The notes under the pieces are model-generated. The model worked only from the letters and a program-made list of their open reading frames with translations, had not been told where the DNA came from and did no database searches. From contig CM043958.1 of the NCBI GenBank assembly GCA_014529385.2, positions 91,931,435 through 91,971,434 on the forward strand: a stretch of DNA of 40,000 bases, read 5' to 3'. This DNA comes from Adiantum capillus-veneris (Eukaryota; Streptophyta; Polypodiopsida; Polypodiales; Pteridaceae). A program made the translations under genes and the position numbers. Of the stretch, positions 26,840 through 38,300 are shown one piece after another (position 1 is the first letter of the stretch; each line of letters starts with the position of its first letter).

Positions 26840-26851
26840 GCTCTGATACCA
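26840..26851 (-). promoter_or_regulatory. Primer-binding site, tRNA-Met type
   Basis: Sense-strand TGGTATCAGAGC matches the standard site complementary to initiator tRNA-Met used by many plant LTR elements. It lies about 400 bp upstream of the chromovirus gag start. The 5' LTR should begin within a few bases (a CA end at about 26,858), but I found no matching copy at the element's other end. Confidence 0.8.
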
Positions 26852-26857
26852 ATATAA

Positions 26858-27519
26858 TGATCGTTCCATAACCGGTTTTACCTACGCGTGTAAGGGTGCT
26901 ACCAAGGGGAAGTACTATATGACGACGTGAGTTAACCAAACTGATTATGTATGATTTATGGTTTGTTTTGCTGAGTTGATTTCAGTTATTAGATGCCCAT
27001 AAACTTCTGTGAGGGTATATTGTTAGACAAACCGAACCGCATCGGCAGCTTTCTTTTTGGGTTACCGTTTGTTGTGTAAGTATCATATGGGGAAAGTGAT
27101 GTAATAGAGTGCTAGTCTATATTATGGAGCTGAGCTTGATGCATTGGTTTGAGGTCAAATCCTTAACACTCCTGTGTACTCAAATGTCATTTTTGACACT
27201 CCGACAAAATCGCACCTAAGATAAACAACCTATTTTAGGTCGGTCAATTTCAAAATCTGAAGCACTCTATAGCTTCCTCTAGGCATGCTCTACCTATTCC
27301 TAAAGTCAAAAACTAGTTTTGGTGCGTGTATGGTGCATAGGGAGCAAAATCAGCTTGTAGAAAGCAAAACTAAAATCACACTTTCATTGCAAGAAACTTA
27401 TGTTAAATGGAAGATCTTTCACATGCAAACACGTTGGCATGCTCGGAATAGCAATGCAACACAGTATGAGAAATTGTCCATTCTTCTTGTGTTACTTGCT
27501 TCAGGCTATTCCGTTTGTG
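26858..27519. other. Non-coding stretch, possible 5' LTR of the chromovirus
   Basis: No coding sequence is recognisable. By position next to the primer site, some of it should be LTR. Comparison by eye with the stretch left of 7,425 found no similarity, so either one LTR has been replaced or both have diverged beyond recognition. A half-copy of the recurring palindrome lies at 27,211-27,222. Confidence 0.4.
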
Positions 27520-28520
27520 TGTCTTGAGCCTTAGTGATTGGCTCATCTGGCTGGTTGGCTTGAGTATTTGGTGTCTCTATTGGGTTAGCTGGTTCACCCT
27601 CTTGCTCCTTGACAGTTTCTTTGGGCAGTTCAGTATCTGGTTCCATATTGCTAGCAATGGGAGTGGTCTCCTCTGGTTGTGGTTGTATTGTATGCTCCGG
27701 CTATGGTGGTACACTTGGGGGAGGGGAGTGTGAAACTTCTACAGTAGGGTTGACTGGTTCTTTGGGTGAATCCTCCCTAGGCGGTGTACCGGCTTCTTCT
27801 TGTGCCTCGCCATGTTCTCGTTTAGTCCTCCTCCGCCTCTTCTTCTTCCTTGTCGTTTTTTGCGGATTTTGCTGCAGTAGTTGTCTCTTGGCTAGGAACA
27901 TCGACTAGTCTGGTCCGCACTAGTGGAGCTTGCTTCTGCACTTCTTCTTCTTCATTCCTGTTCAGTAGCCATAGCTTTTGCTATGGGGAAGGCGATAGAT
28001 GTTCTGCCTGGCCGATAGCATGATAAGAAATTCTTGGCCGATAGCATGATAGATGTTCTGCCTGGCCGATAGCATGATAAGAAATTCTTGTTAACACTTC
28101 TGGAGCTTCTAAGAAGGTTACATTTTCTGGCTTTTTCACATGAGTGAGAGTGGTGTGAATATAGAAGACGTGGTCTACTTCTGTCACGCCTTCTCTCTTT
28201 GAGGTCTGTGTGAATGTGGACGCCACGTCATGATTTGGAACTATGTATCGGGGAGGTGTTTTAGCAGTGAAATGGAAGTGCTGATGATAGAGCCAAAGAG
28301 CCTGCTCTATCCCTCTTTCTTTTATATCTGAGAAGGAGGTCGATGATCGACTGGTGAAAATGATGACTGTGGGCAACCCTCTGTCTCTCACAGGCTTTCC
28401 TCCTCTTTGCAACCATAGGCTTCAACAACCTGGTCTTCTATGATGTGCACCTCTATTGGAGACTCATTCAAATCTGAGTTGGTTGACCTTTTTTCTTTTG
28501 TAATGTTGTGTAGGAGCTCA
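27520..28520 (-). pseudogene. Degenerate open region of unknown origin
   Basis: Several minus-strand frames look protein-like but are broken. 27,981-28,412 includes TPPRYIVPNHDVASTFTQTS, VTEVDHVFYIHTTLTH and NVTFLEAPEVLTRISYHAIG. 27,701-27,901 begins MFLAKRQLLQQNPQKTTRKK, is very basic and then Pro/Glu-rich; after one stop the same frame continues Pro/Glu/Thr-rich to about 27,520. Around 28,430-28,510 another frame gives NITKEKRSTNSDLNESPIEV. I recognise no domain. A decayed gag-like or accessory frame of a retroelement is possible; so is a fragment of a host gene. The 54-bp internal duplication at 27,994-28,090 is in frame. Confidence 0.35.
27994..28090. repeat. 54-bp direct tandem repeat
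   Basis: The sequence beginning GATAGATGTTCTGCC recurs 54 bases later (27,994 and 28,048), and both copies contain CTGGCCGATAGCATGATAAG. Eighteen codons are duplicated in frame in the degenerate minus-strand ORF. Confidence 0.92.
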
Positions 28521-30880
28521 TAAGCCCTCTTTTAGTTTACACCACAAGGCTCCAATTCAAGGTAGTCTTTAAGGAAAATTCTTTCCCAAAGTGGCCAGAG
28601 TGCCTCTTCTTTGACAAGGTCTTGAGATTCCTTTGGCAACATTTAAACTTCAACTTTAGATTCATGTGCACTTTTGAATGAGCCGTGGTATATAGTGACA
28701 TGTTGACTTTCAACCTATTCTTTTGATAGCCAGGTGACATTTGCTTCCTTGAGGGAGTCTTCTTCTAACTGGTATGGTGGAAGCTAGGTAAACTTTTCCT
28801 TCATGGTTTTCTTCTTTGGAGCTCCCGAGGTAGATGAGAGTGAACCTGGTAGGGCAGCATCCAATTCATTGGTCAGACCAAGTTAGCAAGCCCCAATCAA
28901 GTAGAGAAACCAATAAGATAGAAATAAGCACTAAAAAGCACAATCTTGGCAAAATTTACCTTAGGCGCGCCTAAGATACAGATGGGTGCAAGTGCATGCA
29001 ATTTGTGCCAGAGTGAATGATTAGGAAGTGTATGGGTTTTTGGTGATATGTATGGAGTTGGATAGCTTTTGGACACTTGTGTGAGAATTGTGCACAAATA
29101 TGTGTCCGCTTTATCGCTTTCAGAGCTTTTGGTGATTGATAGGGTTTTACTATTCCAAACTTGATGAAACTTACCAGGGTGCTTTATTTGCCCTTTGTAG
29201 ACATATCTGTGTCATTAAACTGCAAGTCAAGCCTTCCCTATAGCGAATTTATCTTAGGCGCAACTAAGATAAAATTGACTAATTTGGGTAGGTTTTGTGC
29301 TTCTGGCACCCTGATTTGTTGTGGTGGGTAGAACCTTGATGTCACATGAAGTTGGGTTCTAAATTGATAGGCTAAAAGTCAATTTTTGGTGTACTTGACT
29401 CTATTTGGTGCGGTAATATGCATTTGAGAGTAATTATGAATGAAATGAATGTACCGGTGGGATGTGGGCTCATAAGGTATAGAGTGCCCCCTTTGAGTTT
29501 AATGATCAATGTTTTGCATTGTGGTGCAAAATGTCGCTCGGCGGTAATGATATGGTCATCTTGTTGTTCCACTGATGACTAGACCTTCATTGCACCCCTA
29601 ACTCCCCAAAATTCCCTAACATGATAGTCCCCACAGATTTGTGAAATTTGATCCCCATCTAGGTCTTCTATCTTCGACGCGCCTAAGATACCATGTCATT
29701 TTTTATGGGACTTTTTGCATCTTTGACCCTAGCATTGTGTTGCTCTACTAGTGAAGAGCCTTTGGTTCACTTTTGGTGCAACTTGGGGGCCTAGTGTGGC
29801 CGGTGTTAGTGGTTCCGATCTTGAAAGTTCCCAGATTTTTTTGTGTATTTGTGCCTCCAACGTGATATCCAAGATGCTTCTAGACATAGTTATGAACTTA
29901 CCCCTCATGGCTAGAGTGAGTAAGAACCGGCAAATAGGGCGTAGGAGAGCATGGAAGGTCGCCAAAATCCACAACTCGGAGCTCTCCCTCTAACGTCTAG
30001 AATGCAAATGAGAGGAAATATGGCCCAAGGAGCTATACATACATGGACTTTTTCGACACCCTCTATCCAATGCCTACCTGGTGAGTCTAATAGGCCTTAC
30101 AATGTACTCCTGGATCAAAAATCTCTGAAATTTGGCATCCCTGGACCTTTTTGTCGCATTCTGCTCCAGATGACTAGTGAGTTGAAGTGGCCACTGAGTT
30201 TTTTGATCGGATTTGCTTCAAAAATTTTATGGCCTTTCCATTGAGCTTTGAGATTTGACGTTTGAAGTCGAACTCCAAATCTGACATTCTGCTCATTATT
30301 TTTTATTTTTTGGCTTTATTAGCTTTTATTAGCAAAAATAAAGAAAAATTTATCTAAGTGCTCGAAAAATTCCATCCTATACGCAAAAAATACTAAAACA
30401 CTCCTAAATTTATCATTTGGCCATATTTTTGTGGTTTACTCCATTTTATAATGATTTTTGTCGAAAAACACATAATACAAGTAAAAATTGCACTATTTAT
30501 GGCTTCTGGCAGTTATGTACAATATATACACATATCAAGGGATTAACTCATTGCATTCCCCAATCATTGTGTTACATGGGCAATCAACTAATTGATTCAA
30601 GAAAGATCGTACGCTAACACACAATTACTTCAAAACATTGCCCGTATCTTTTCCAAATCAAAATGCTTTGTCCATTTTCAAACGATTGTCTCCTCCCCTT
30701 CTTGCTTTAGTATGCTAGAATAACTGAGTATTCTGGTTGTACAGTGTGCAAGTTACAAAGTCATGCCTATGCATGGCCGTGATTGGCCCTATAATGCTAT
30801 TGATGTCAATGTAGTTAAACACGTTATGTTGCACAAGAGGTGGGTCTTGAGTAATGTACTCAAGGGTTTTCGCTGGCGAG
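28521..30880. other. Non-coding stretch with recurring palindrome
   Basis: There are no recognisable genes. The left part (28,521-28,860) still has short minus-strand protein-like pieces. From 28,900 to 29,700 a 20-bp palindrome occurs three times. 30,290-30,480 is very AT-rich with T-runs. This could be LTR or leader of the decayed elements on either side, but I found no paired copy. Confidence 0.45.
28958..29689. repeat. Three copies of a 20-bp palindrome
   Basis: Copies at 28,958-28,977, 29,251-29,270 and 29,670-29,689 fit the palindromic consensus ATCTTAGGCGCGCCTAAGAT with one to three mismatches each. The core 16 bases at 28,960-28,975 form a perfect palindrome. A half-copy is at 27,211-27,222. 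Confidence 0.8.
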
Positions 30881-31760
30881 TTATGTTGTGGTTGAACTCC
30901 CCTGAAGATTAAACTCTATAGCACTTGAGCACGTTCTTTTATGGTGCAAAATGTACCGTCGTCTGTGTTGTGTTCTGACTGGAACCGGTGGGTCCAGTCG
31001 TAGTTGGTGGTTTGACTTTAGGTATCCACTTGTACTTGATGGAGGTTGGTTTGAGTTGAGATGGGGTCTTTGGTACCCATAGTCTAACTTTTCTACTTTG
31101 GGCAGTCGGTCTTCTACTATGAGCTGCACATTTCTCCTTTGGTTACCATATCCATTTCATCTTTAGTAGTGGTGGTTCTTGTTGAAAAGATGGATACAAT
31201 TATTTTCTCTTAGGGTTGTTGGCGGTGCATAGCAATCTTTTGGGCTCCTAGATTTGCTGAGATTGGTTCACCAGTTGACTTTTGGGTATCCAAACATGGC
31301 CCCCTGCATTGGTGGAGTAGTATAAGTCTTTATTGGAGCTGTAGTTGTAAGTGTGGTTGATGACTCATACTTGTTTGATTGGAAATCACCTAGTGCTTCC
31401 TTCCATTCCTCTTTACTGTAGGCAAATGGTACTTTTAGTTGTCCTCCTTTGAGTGTGAGCTCTAGAATTCTGGCATCCCAATCGTGAATTGCTCTGTAGG
31501 TTCTCATCCATGGAACACCTAATATTAGGTTCTCATTCATGTGTTCATCCGCTATACATATGAAAATATGCGAGTAAGAGAGTCCATGAACCATAATATT
31601 CAAGTTGATTTTCCCTAATTGCAGCCCTTGACAATAGCTCGATAGTACTCAAGTGGTTGAGTAGTTGCTCTGTGGTAAGTGTAATAGTTGATGGCATTGA
31701 CTTGGGCTCATGTATCTGCTAAAGCTTTAACTTTGTAATCGTTGTGCATATATATGGACA
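30881..31760 (-). pseudogene. Decayed retropepsin-like plus W-x-P-K module of a second element
   Basis: On the minus strand, following integrase, a protease active site reads A-D-T-stop-A-Q-V-N-A-I (31,708-31,716): the Gly of DTG has become TGA. Then, in another frame, NIMVHGLSYSHIF and NENLILGVPWMRTYRAIHDW give the C-terminal retropepsin block (31,268-31,603). Five W-x-P-K positions follow at 31,281-31,292 (WIPK), 31,238-31,252 (Trp now a stop, EPK), 31,137-31,148 (W-stop-PK), 31,068-31,079 (WVPK) and 31,017-31,028 (WIPK). QI-stop-EPKRLLC resembles QIWVPKRRLC in the young element. The tail ends TTVHFAP near 30,940, resembling TTVHIHP. This is a diverged homologue of the 12,824-14,005 ORF. 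Confidence 0.75.
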
Positions 31761-32440
31761 ATGGCCGCTAAACGTTGTTCATCTCGGCGTTCTAAGTTCT
31801 GAAGACTTCTGATAGCTCATGTCCTTTCCATCCCAACTCAATTGAAACTCTAAGTGTGGGTAACAAGAACTCCATTGGCAATATTGCATCCATGCCATAT
31901 ACCAAGTTAAAAGGAGTCATGTTTAAAGCCGTTTTAAAGGGAACTTGATACTCCGATAAGGCCGAGTGAAGACACATTCCCCAGTCCGTTCTGTCTGAAC
32001 TAACAATTTTGGTTAGTACAGAGCTCAAAATTTTGTCTGTATGTTCTGCTTGACCATTCACTTGGGGGTGGTAGGGTGCATATTTGTTATGGATTACCAT
32101 GAACTCATCTAGTAGATATTCTATCACCTCATTGAGAAAATGCGGTCCACAATCATTCACAAGCTCAATAGAAGTCCGCATCTAGTAAAGACGCATTCGT
32201 ACAGGAATGCAGTCGTGGTTCTAGCATTGTTCTTTTGGGTGGCTCATGCCTCAGACCACTTGGTTAAGAATCTGTTGCCACAATATTATATTATGATTGA
32301 GTTTTGTAAGTTGGTGGTTGTATTGGACCTATGAAGTCTATACCCCACTTACCAAATGCGCGTGCTCCCATCATAGTTCGCAGTGGCATGTTATCCATTC
32401 TTGTTGGCATCTTTGCTCGTTGGCACAGTGTGGAGGTTAA
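31761..32440 (-). pseudogene. OTA-type integrase remnant
   Basis: The minus strand shows CQRAKMPTRMDNMPL and FGKWGIDFIGPIQPP, the end of the zinc finger and the first catalytic Asp. A frame change near 32,185-32,290 follows. Next come LVNDCGPHFLNEVIEYL with the second catalytic Asp, PYHPQVNGQAEHTDKILSSV with the catalytic Glu, and TDWGMCLHSALSEYQ, PFNLVYGMDAILPMEFLLP. The wording is close to the young element's integrase (YGQEAVMPWEFVIPSLRV). After 31,792 a short piece resembling DEQRLAAIVHIYAQR remains, and the rest of the C-terminal domain is missing before the retropepsin-like module. Confidence 0.85.
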
Positions 32441-34069
32441 AGATGCACTGCTAGCATTGGAGTGAGAAGGATCTTTCATTTGCACATGGCTCCACACTTT
32501 GGACTATGCCTCAACATGCTCATATTTTCCCTTGAGAGATTCCAAAAACTTGCTTTAAAACTCTAATAAAAAGAAGAGTGTTGATCTCAGGCATTCAACT
32601 AAGCATCAACCATTGCATTGTACCATCCTTTACAATATCAAATCTTGGATCTTTACATCATACACCTGAAGAATCTCAGCCCACCTGACCTTTTGACCCT
32701 TCAAATATGTTTGTTGTGTAAACCATTATATGTTTTCATGGTCAAACACAATCTCAAACTGAGCTCCATACAAATAAAGTCGCCATGTCTTCAAAGCAGA
32801 CACTATTGCATAGAGTTCCCTTTCATAATAAGCAAATTAATTCTGCTTGGTAGAATCAAGCTTCTTGCTTTCAAATGCAATTGGTATTCCCTCCTATAGA
32901 AGTCCAATAGCATGATTGCTAGCATCTATTTCTAGAACGATCGGTTTCAAAGGATCCACAATAGCCAAAATAGGAGTTGTAGCTAATGCATCCTTGAGAG
33001 AATCAAAGCTTTGCTATTGAGTTTTACCCTATTGAAAGGTTTTCCCCTTGGCTTTTAGTTGGTCCATCATTGGAACAACAATATGAGTGTAGTTTTTAAC
33101 GAACCTTCGCTAAAAATTGGCAAATCCCAAGAAAATATCAAGCTCTTCAAGATTTCTGGGAGAGGGCCACTTCCTAATGACATCCACTTTGGATTGATCC
33201 ATTTGTAACCTATCAGCTAAAATAACATGCCCTAAATAATGAATCCTCCTTGAGAAAATTATGCTTTGATTCTTTGGCATATAACTTATGTTCTGTAACA
33301 ATTCAAACACTTGCTTTAGATGTTGTAGATGCTCTTCCTCAGAGGCAAAATACACGGGAAAGTCATCGAGAAAAAAATAACAAAATTGTTCAAATATGGT
33401 TTCAAGACACTGTCCATAAGTGTCATGAAAGTAGTCGGTGCATTGATCAACCCGAAGGGCATAACCAAAAACTCATAGTGTCCAAACCGTGTTCAAAATG
33501 CAGTCTTCGGTATATCCGCAAGCCGAATGCGTACTTGATGATACCCTAACCATAGATCTATCTTTGTAAAGATGCAAGCGTGGGTGAGTTTATCAACTCA
33601 TCCACTCTTGGCAATGGGTACTTGTTCTTAACAGTAACCACATTCAATCCCCAATAGTCTACGCACATGCACAAACTATCGTCTTTTTTCTTCACCAATA
33701 AGATGGAAGAAGCCCATGGTGAAGAATTGGGTTGTATAAAAATCTACTGAGATAGTCATCAAGCTGACGTTCCACCTCAGTAGCCCCAAAATGGCTCAAT
33801 CTATAGGGCGGTTTACTTACTGGTTTACTGCCTACAACCACGTCTATGCCATTCTACACAGCCCATGTCAGAGATAACCTTGGTGGTAAATCATCCAAAA
33901 ATACATCTTTATATTCCAATAATAATTCTTTTAACTTATTAGCAACATTTGCTTGTTCATGAGAGAGAGTAGTAGCCATAGGGAGATAGAATAGAAGAGA
34001 GATAAGTATGCGGCATTGAGGAATTGTCATGCAAAACACTATCAACATTTGAAAGAGAATGACACACAC
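32441..34069 (-). pseudogene. Second chromovirus-type RT and RNase H remnant
   Basis: Sense order is from the right. KELLLEYKDVFLDDLPPRLS (the linker before RT, 33,854-34,069) comes first. Broken fingers follow, then a mostly open stretch: [60 protein letters not shown] (catalytic FLDD near 33,366-33,377) and YLGHVILADRLQMDQSKVDV, FLGFANFYRRF. RNase H has IVLEIDASNHAIGLL, YYERELYAIVSALKTWRLY and a partly broken C-terminus (32,600-32,990). The text is chromovirus-like and unlike the integrase that follows it, so a recombination or nested junction lies near 32,440. Confidence 0.8.
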
Positions 34070-34460
34070 AATAACACATAAAGACTTCTTTTATTTCATC
34101 CTGAGAAGTGAGCTTCATAAGCTCTACTATACATATGAGTGGTGAGGCACATCCTTCTCTTCCAACATCAACATGTGCATGCCATTGGATACTATTGTGC
34201 TCATAGCTATATTTAAGTGATGATCCTAGACTATGTAATCAATCCCAACCTAGTACTACATCTGTCCGCATAACTTGAAAATTCAAGGAGGTGTGATACC
34301 CTTGAGTTTCTAGTGGTACATCTCTCACTTGAGTGTCCCACACCTAGGCGTCATGGCCGTTCATCATCGCTACCTTGTAATCGTGGGAACTCGGAGTCCG
34401 GGGTAACTTGAGCCATTTTACTAACTTATAGTTAATGAAAATTCTACGAAGCACCATCGT
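34070..34460 (-). pseudogene. Protease remnant of the second chromovirus
   Basis: Minus-strand translation gives VDDGASRIFINYKLVKWLKL (active-site region with DDG in place of DSG) near 34,390-34,470, then YKVAMMNGHDA, TSLNFQVMRTDVVLGWD and SLKYSYEHNSIQWHAHV, the usual gypsy protease order. One in-frame stop follows NGHDA and one follows the LGWD block. It lies between gag and the RT linker as expected. Confidence 0.65.
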
Positions 34461-34604
34461 CCACCAAAATTCACACCCTGTGCCCTTGGATAGACCCATG
34501 CATACGCACTAGCTCATGTGGATTGAAGGTTGGCTACCACATGGAGGCGTTATACAACATTTGTGAACCACCTTGGTAGTTACATTTGTGAACCACCTTG
34601 GTAG

Positions 34605-35085
34605 TTACCTCCATATTGAAGAAACAACAGGAGGACTCAACGATGCCCTTGTTCTGAGAGACATCCACCATTGGTAGGCATTGCCTTCTAATTTCAAATT
34701 TGTCTGTAGTGCCTTGACTACATCTGGAGTACATCTAAGCTCGTGAATCCCATCCAATTTGTCGAGGAATATATTCACTATACCTTTGTTGCCTTCGCTC
34801 TTCTCTCCCCTAAAAATCAATGGTTTTGTATTTTTCAACAAATCATCTACCTCTTTTTGAGGGGAGAGAGTACAAAGAATCCGGATTGAAACCTTGCCCC
34901 AGATTGGTGTCTTGGTCCTGTATATGCATGCCAACAGATCCCTTGGTTTTCTGTTGCATATATTGCACTACTAAAATTGATAATTTAGTGACATTTTTAT
35001 TTAAGCATGCAAAATTACTCTCTAACATAGTCATGCCTGTTTGGAGTGCACAAAACTCTTGCATGTTTACCTCTCTCTTCTGCAC
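34605..35085 (-). pseudogene. Gag remnant of the second chromovirus
   Basis: One frame (34,843-35,085) is predicted helical, with FCALQTGMTMLESNFACLNK and VQYMQQKTKG, resembling the N-terminal coiled coil before a gypsy Gag. The next (34,605-34,934) has KPLIFRGEKSEGNKGIVNIF and DVVKALQTNLKLEGNAYQWW, the capsid domain with its conserved Ala-x-x-Trp-Trp. A frameshift separates them. Upstream lies the polypyrimidine tract, so the leader and 5' LTR are missing or replaced. Confidence 0.65.
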
Positions 35086-35248
35086 TCTCTCTCTCTCTCT
35101 ATGTTTATCTCCCCCCCTCTCTCTCTGCTTTCTTTCCCACTCTCTCTATCTTTACATCTCTCTACATCCCCCTTTCTCTCTCTACCTCTCTCTTTCCCAC
35201 TCTATCTTAGCTCTCCCTCCCTCTCCCTCTCCGTCCATCTCTGTCTTT

Positions 35249-35307
<59 letters not shown>

Positions 35308-35452
35308 CCCCTCTATCTACGCGCCTCTAATCCCCCCCCCTCTTTGTCTCTCTCTCTCTCTCTCTCTCTATTCTCCCCCTCTTTCTCTCTCTATCTCCTT
35401 CTCTACCTCTTTCTCTCTATCTAGACCCCTTTCTCTCTCTACCTCTCTCATC

Positions 35453-35493
<41 letters not shown>

Positions 35494-35550
35494 CACTCTC
35501 TTTCACTTTCTCTACCTCTCTCCTCCCCCTTTTTCTCTCTACCTCTCTTC

Positions 35551-35601
<51 letters not shown>

Positions 35602-35782
35602 CTTTCTTCCCATCTCTCTCACTCTCTCTCTTCCCCTCTCACTTTCTCTATCTCTACCTCTTTCTTCCCCACTGTCACTTTCCTCTTCCCTTTTTCTCTC
35701 TCTACCTCTCTCTCGTCTCTTTCTATCTCCCTTTTGATCTCTATCTCTACCTCCCTCTCTCTTCCCACCCCTCTATCTTCAG

Positions 35783-35847
<65 letters not shown>
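35086..35847. repeat. 760-bp polypyrimidine tract
   Basis: The plus strand is almost entirely C and T, made of many (CT)n blocks (longest 35,253-35,303, 35,456-35,491, 35,557-35,599) separated by short C-runs and occasional purines. A 41-base C run lies at 35,783-35,823. Frames through it read Ser-Leu repeats and are artefacts. Confidence 0.97.
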
Positions 35848-36860
35848 TCTGTCTCTTTGAGTCTTACAAGATAGCGAGCGATTTTTTTTAGCAACAAAAA
35901 AATGAGCGAGTTCTTCAATAAAGTTTTTTTGTGAAATTAGAGAGATTTTCAAAAGTGATAAGGGAAAAGAGATGGTCCTAGAGTATAACAAACATAATTA
36001 AAGAGACATTGCAAACCACATTTATAAACCACGAACCAAAAGATTCTTACACACAAATCAATTTATATTAAGTGACATGACAATGCCTTTTCAAAAAATA
36101 TAGTACACAAGAGCCATGGCAGTTGTGATAGGATAAGGGAATTGTGGGCCAATGTGAAAATGGGCATTGCAAATAGCCTACGTGTCCATGGGGTGTTGGT
36201 AGGACAACTATAGCCAATGAGAGAAGGATTATTTCTTTTCTATCCCACGGACACATCCTAAGGCTACGTTCATGGGTATTTCCTCTATGTCTCTTGCTTT
36301 GATTGGCAAAGCAAGTTTATGCTAGTTGTTATGTCTACCAGTTGTTGGGTTCCCTAAGAAACCATGGTCTTTCATCTTGTATTTGTGTGGGAAATGAAAA
36401 CACAAAGCTTCAAGCAATTAGAAAGTGAAGATATAGCAGATAAAACAACTAATATGAAATTTTTGGTTAGACCTTTCTATGCACCTGCATCCAACCTTTG
36501 TGAACCAAATTTCTTAAACTTAGACTAAGTACCGCTATATTTCTGATGACAATCCCAAGAGGCGGTATTATAGTCGCTCTGATTTAACCTGGATGATGAG
36601 TGTTAATTTATAGTTGCATTATCGTTGTGTTGTAATGTACCCAACATTTTCAATAAAACTATTTCATTTACTTTGCAAAAGTATTTAAGGTTCGCATTTT
36701 GTTAAGTCATAAAGCATTCCAACAGAATGATCGGATCAGAAATCGGACTTTAGAACTATTAATTATGGCTCTTATTCAATTGGAAACAACAGGTTGATAT
36801 GGGAAACTTAAGCCTCAAGACTATATTTAAAGATAAGAGTTGACCCTTAAGAAAGAAGGA
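35848..36860. other. Non-coding interval
   Basis: Nothing recognisable was seen. Short frames on either strand lack motifs, and composition is AT-rich. Confidence 0.5.
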
Positions 36861-36964
36861 GCAATTTTAGGAAAGAGAGAGTAATTTTAGGAAAGGAAGA
36901 GTATTTCTAGGAAAGAAGTAGAGCGTATTTTTAGGAAAGAAGGAGTATTTATAGAGAAGAAAGA
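36861..36964. repeat. 20-bp minisatellite, five copies
   Basis: Units start at 36,861, 36,881, 36,901, 36,925 and 36,945, with consensus GTATTTTTAGGAAAGAAGGA. One unit has four extra bases. The array is purine-rich on the plus strand. Confidence 0.88.
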
Positions 36965-37705
<741 letters not shown>

Positions 37706-37851
37706 CTATCACGGGACAAAAAAAAGCTTAGCTAATGAGCTTTGCAGCTACATCTCTATTATGCCGCCCATCACATGATCACACAAACAGCTGTCACAGT
37801 GGAAGCAAGTATTTGGCCTCTCTGCCAAAGGCACGATACGAGTCGCCAAGG

Positions 37852-38214
37852 CTACTCCATACTCCCGAGTGTGGTGAGTACAGTTAAAATATCCTCGTAT
37901 AGCTGATGACCATAACTACGGTATAGGAAAATCTTCTGAGGAGGTAGAAACTTGGCTAGCAAATATAGCCGATCTGAAAAACCAGGCTTTATGGAATGCT
38001 CGATATAATAATACTTAGGCCCTAGACCCACTGCTTCAGTAAACATCGCCAATCGGATATTATTCTTGAAATGTTCACGACCCCAAAGTGTCACTCCGGT
38101 CACTCTGTCCTGATATGTCCACCACTTTGTTTGGGAAACAGAAGTTCCTAACAGCGGGAATAGATGCTGTTCATAACGGAGTAATGTTGCTCGACGTATA
38201 GATTCATTTGACAT
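37852..38214 (-). CDS. Uncharacterised 120-codon open frame
   Basis: Starts at an ATG (38,212-38,214) and begins MSNESIRRATLLRYEQHLFP. Composition is balanced, with many aromatics: TKWWTYQDRVTGVTLWGREH, EAVGLGPKYYYIEHS and PQKIFLYRSYGHQLYED. It lacks the low complexity of neighbouring chance frames and looks like a real folded-domain exon or ORF, but I recognise no family. It might be an exon of a host gene, a retrogene fragment or part of an unrecognised element. No splice sites or promoter were convincingly located. Confidence 0.35.
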   Translation of the reverse strand: MSNESIRRATLLRYEQHLFPLLGTSVSQTKWWTYQDRVTGVTLWGREHFKNNIRLAMFTEAVGLGPKYYYIEHSIKPGFSDRLYLLAKFLPPQKIFLYRSYGHQLYEDILTVLTTLGSME

Positions 38215-38300
38215 AAAGAGATGTGCAGTTGCTATGAAATAAACCTAGTCATGACAGGAGGCCATAATACACCAAGGATGCAAAATAGATGAAGAATGCC

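Larger units (their letters stand above)
23717..26851 (-). mobile_element. 5' half of the degenerate chromovirus
   Basis: In sense order this holds a tRNA-Met-type primer site, gag, a zinc-knuckle and protease region and reverse transcriptase up to the nested insertion. It continues at 10,183 on the other side. Frameshifts, stops and an RT-internal duplication show that it was dead or dying; whether these came before or after the insertion cannot be told. Confidence 0.85.

Noticed and set aside
34820-35737. A 305-codon plus-strand frame
   Set aside because: It reads Ser-Leu-Ser-Leu repeats from the (CT)n tract; frames of this kind are open simply because CT repeats contain no stop codons.
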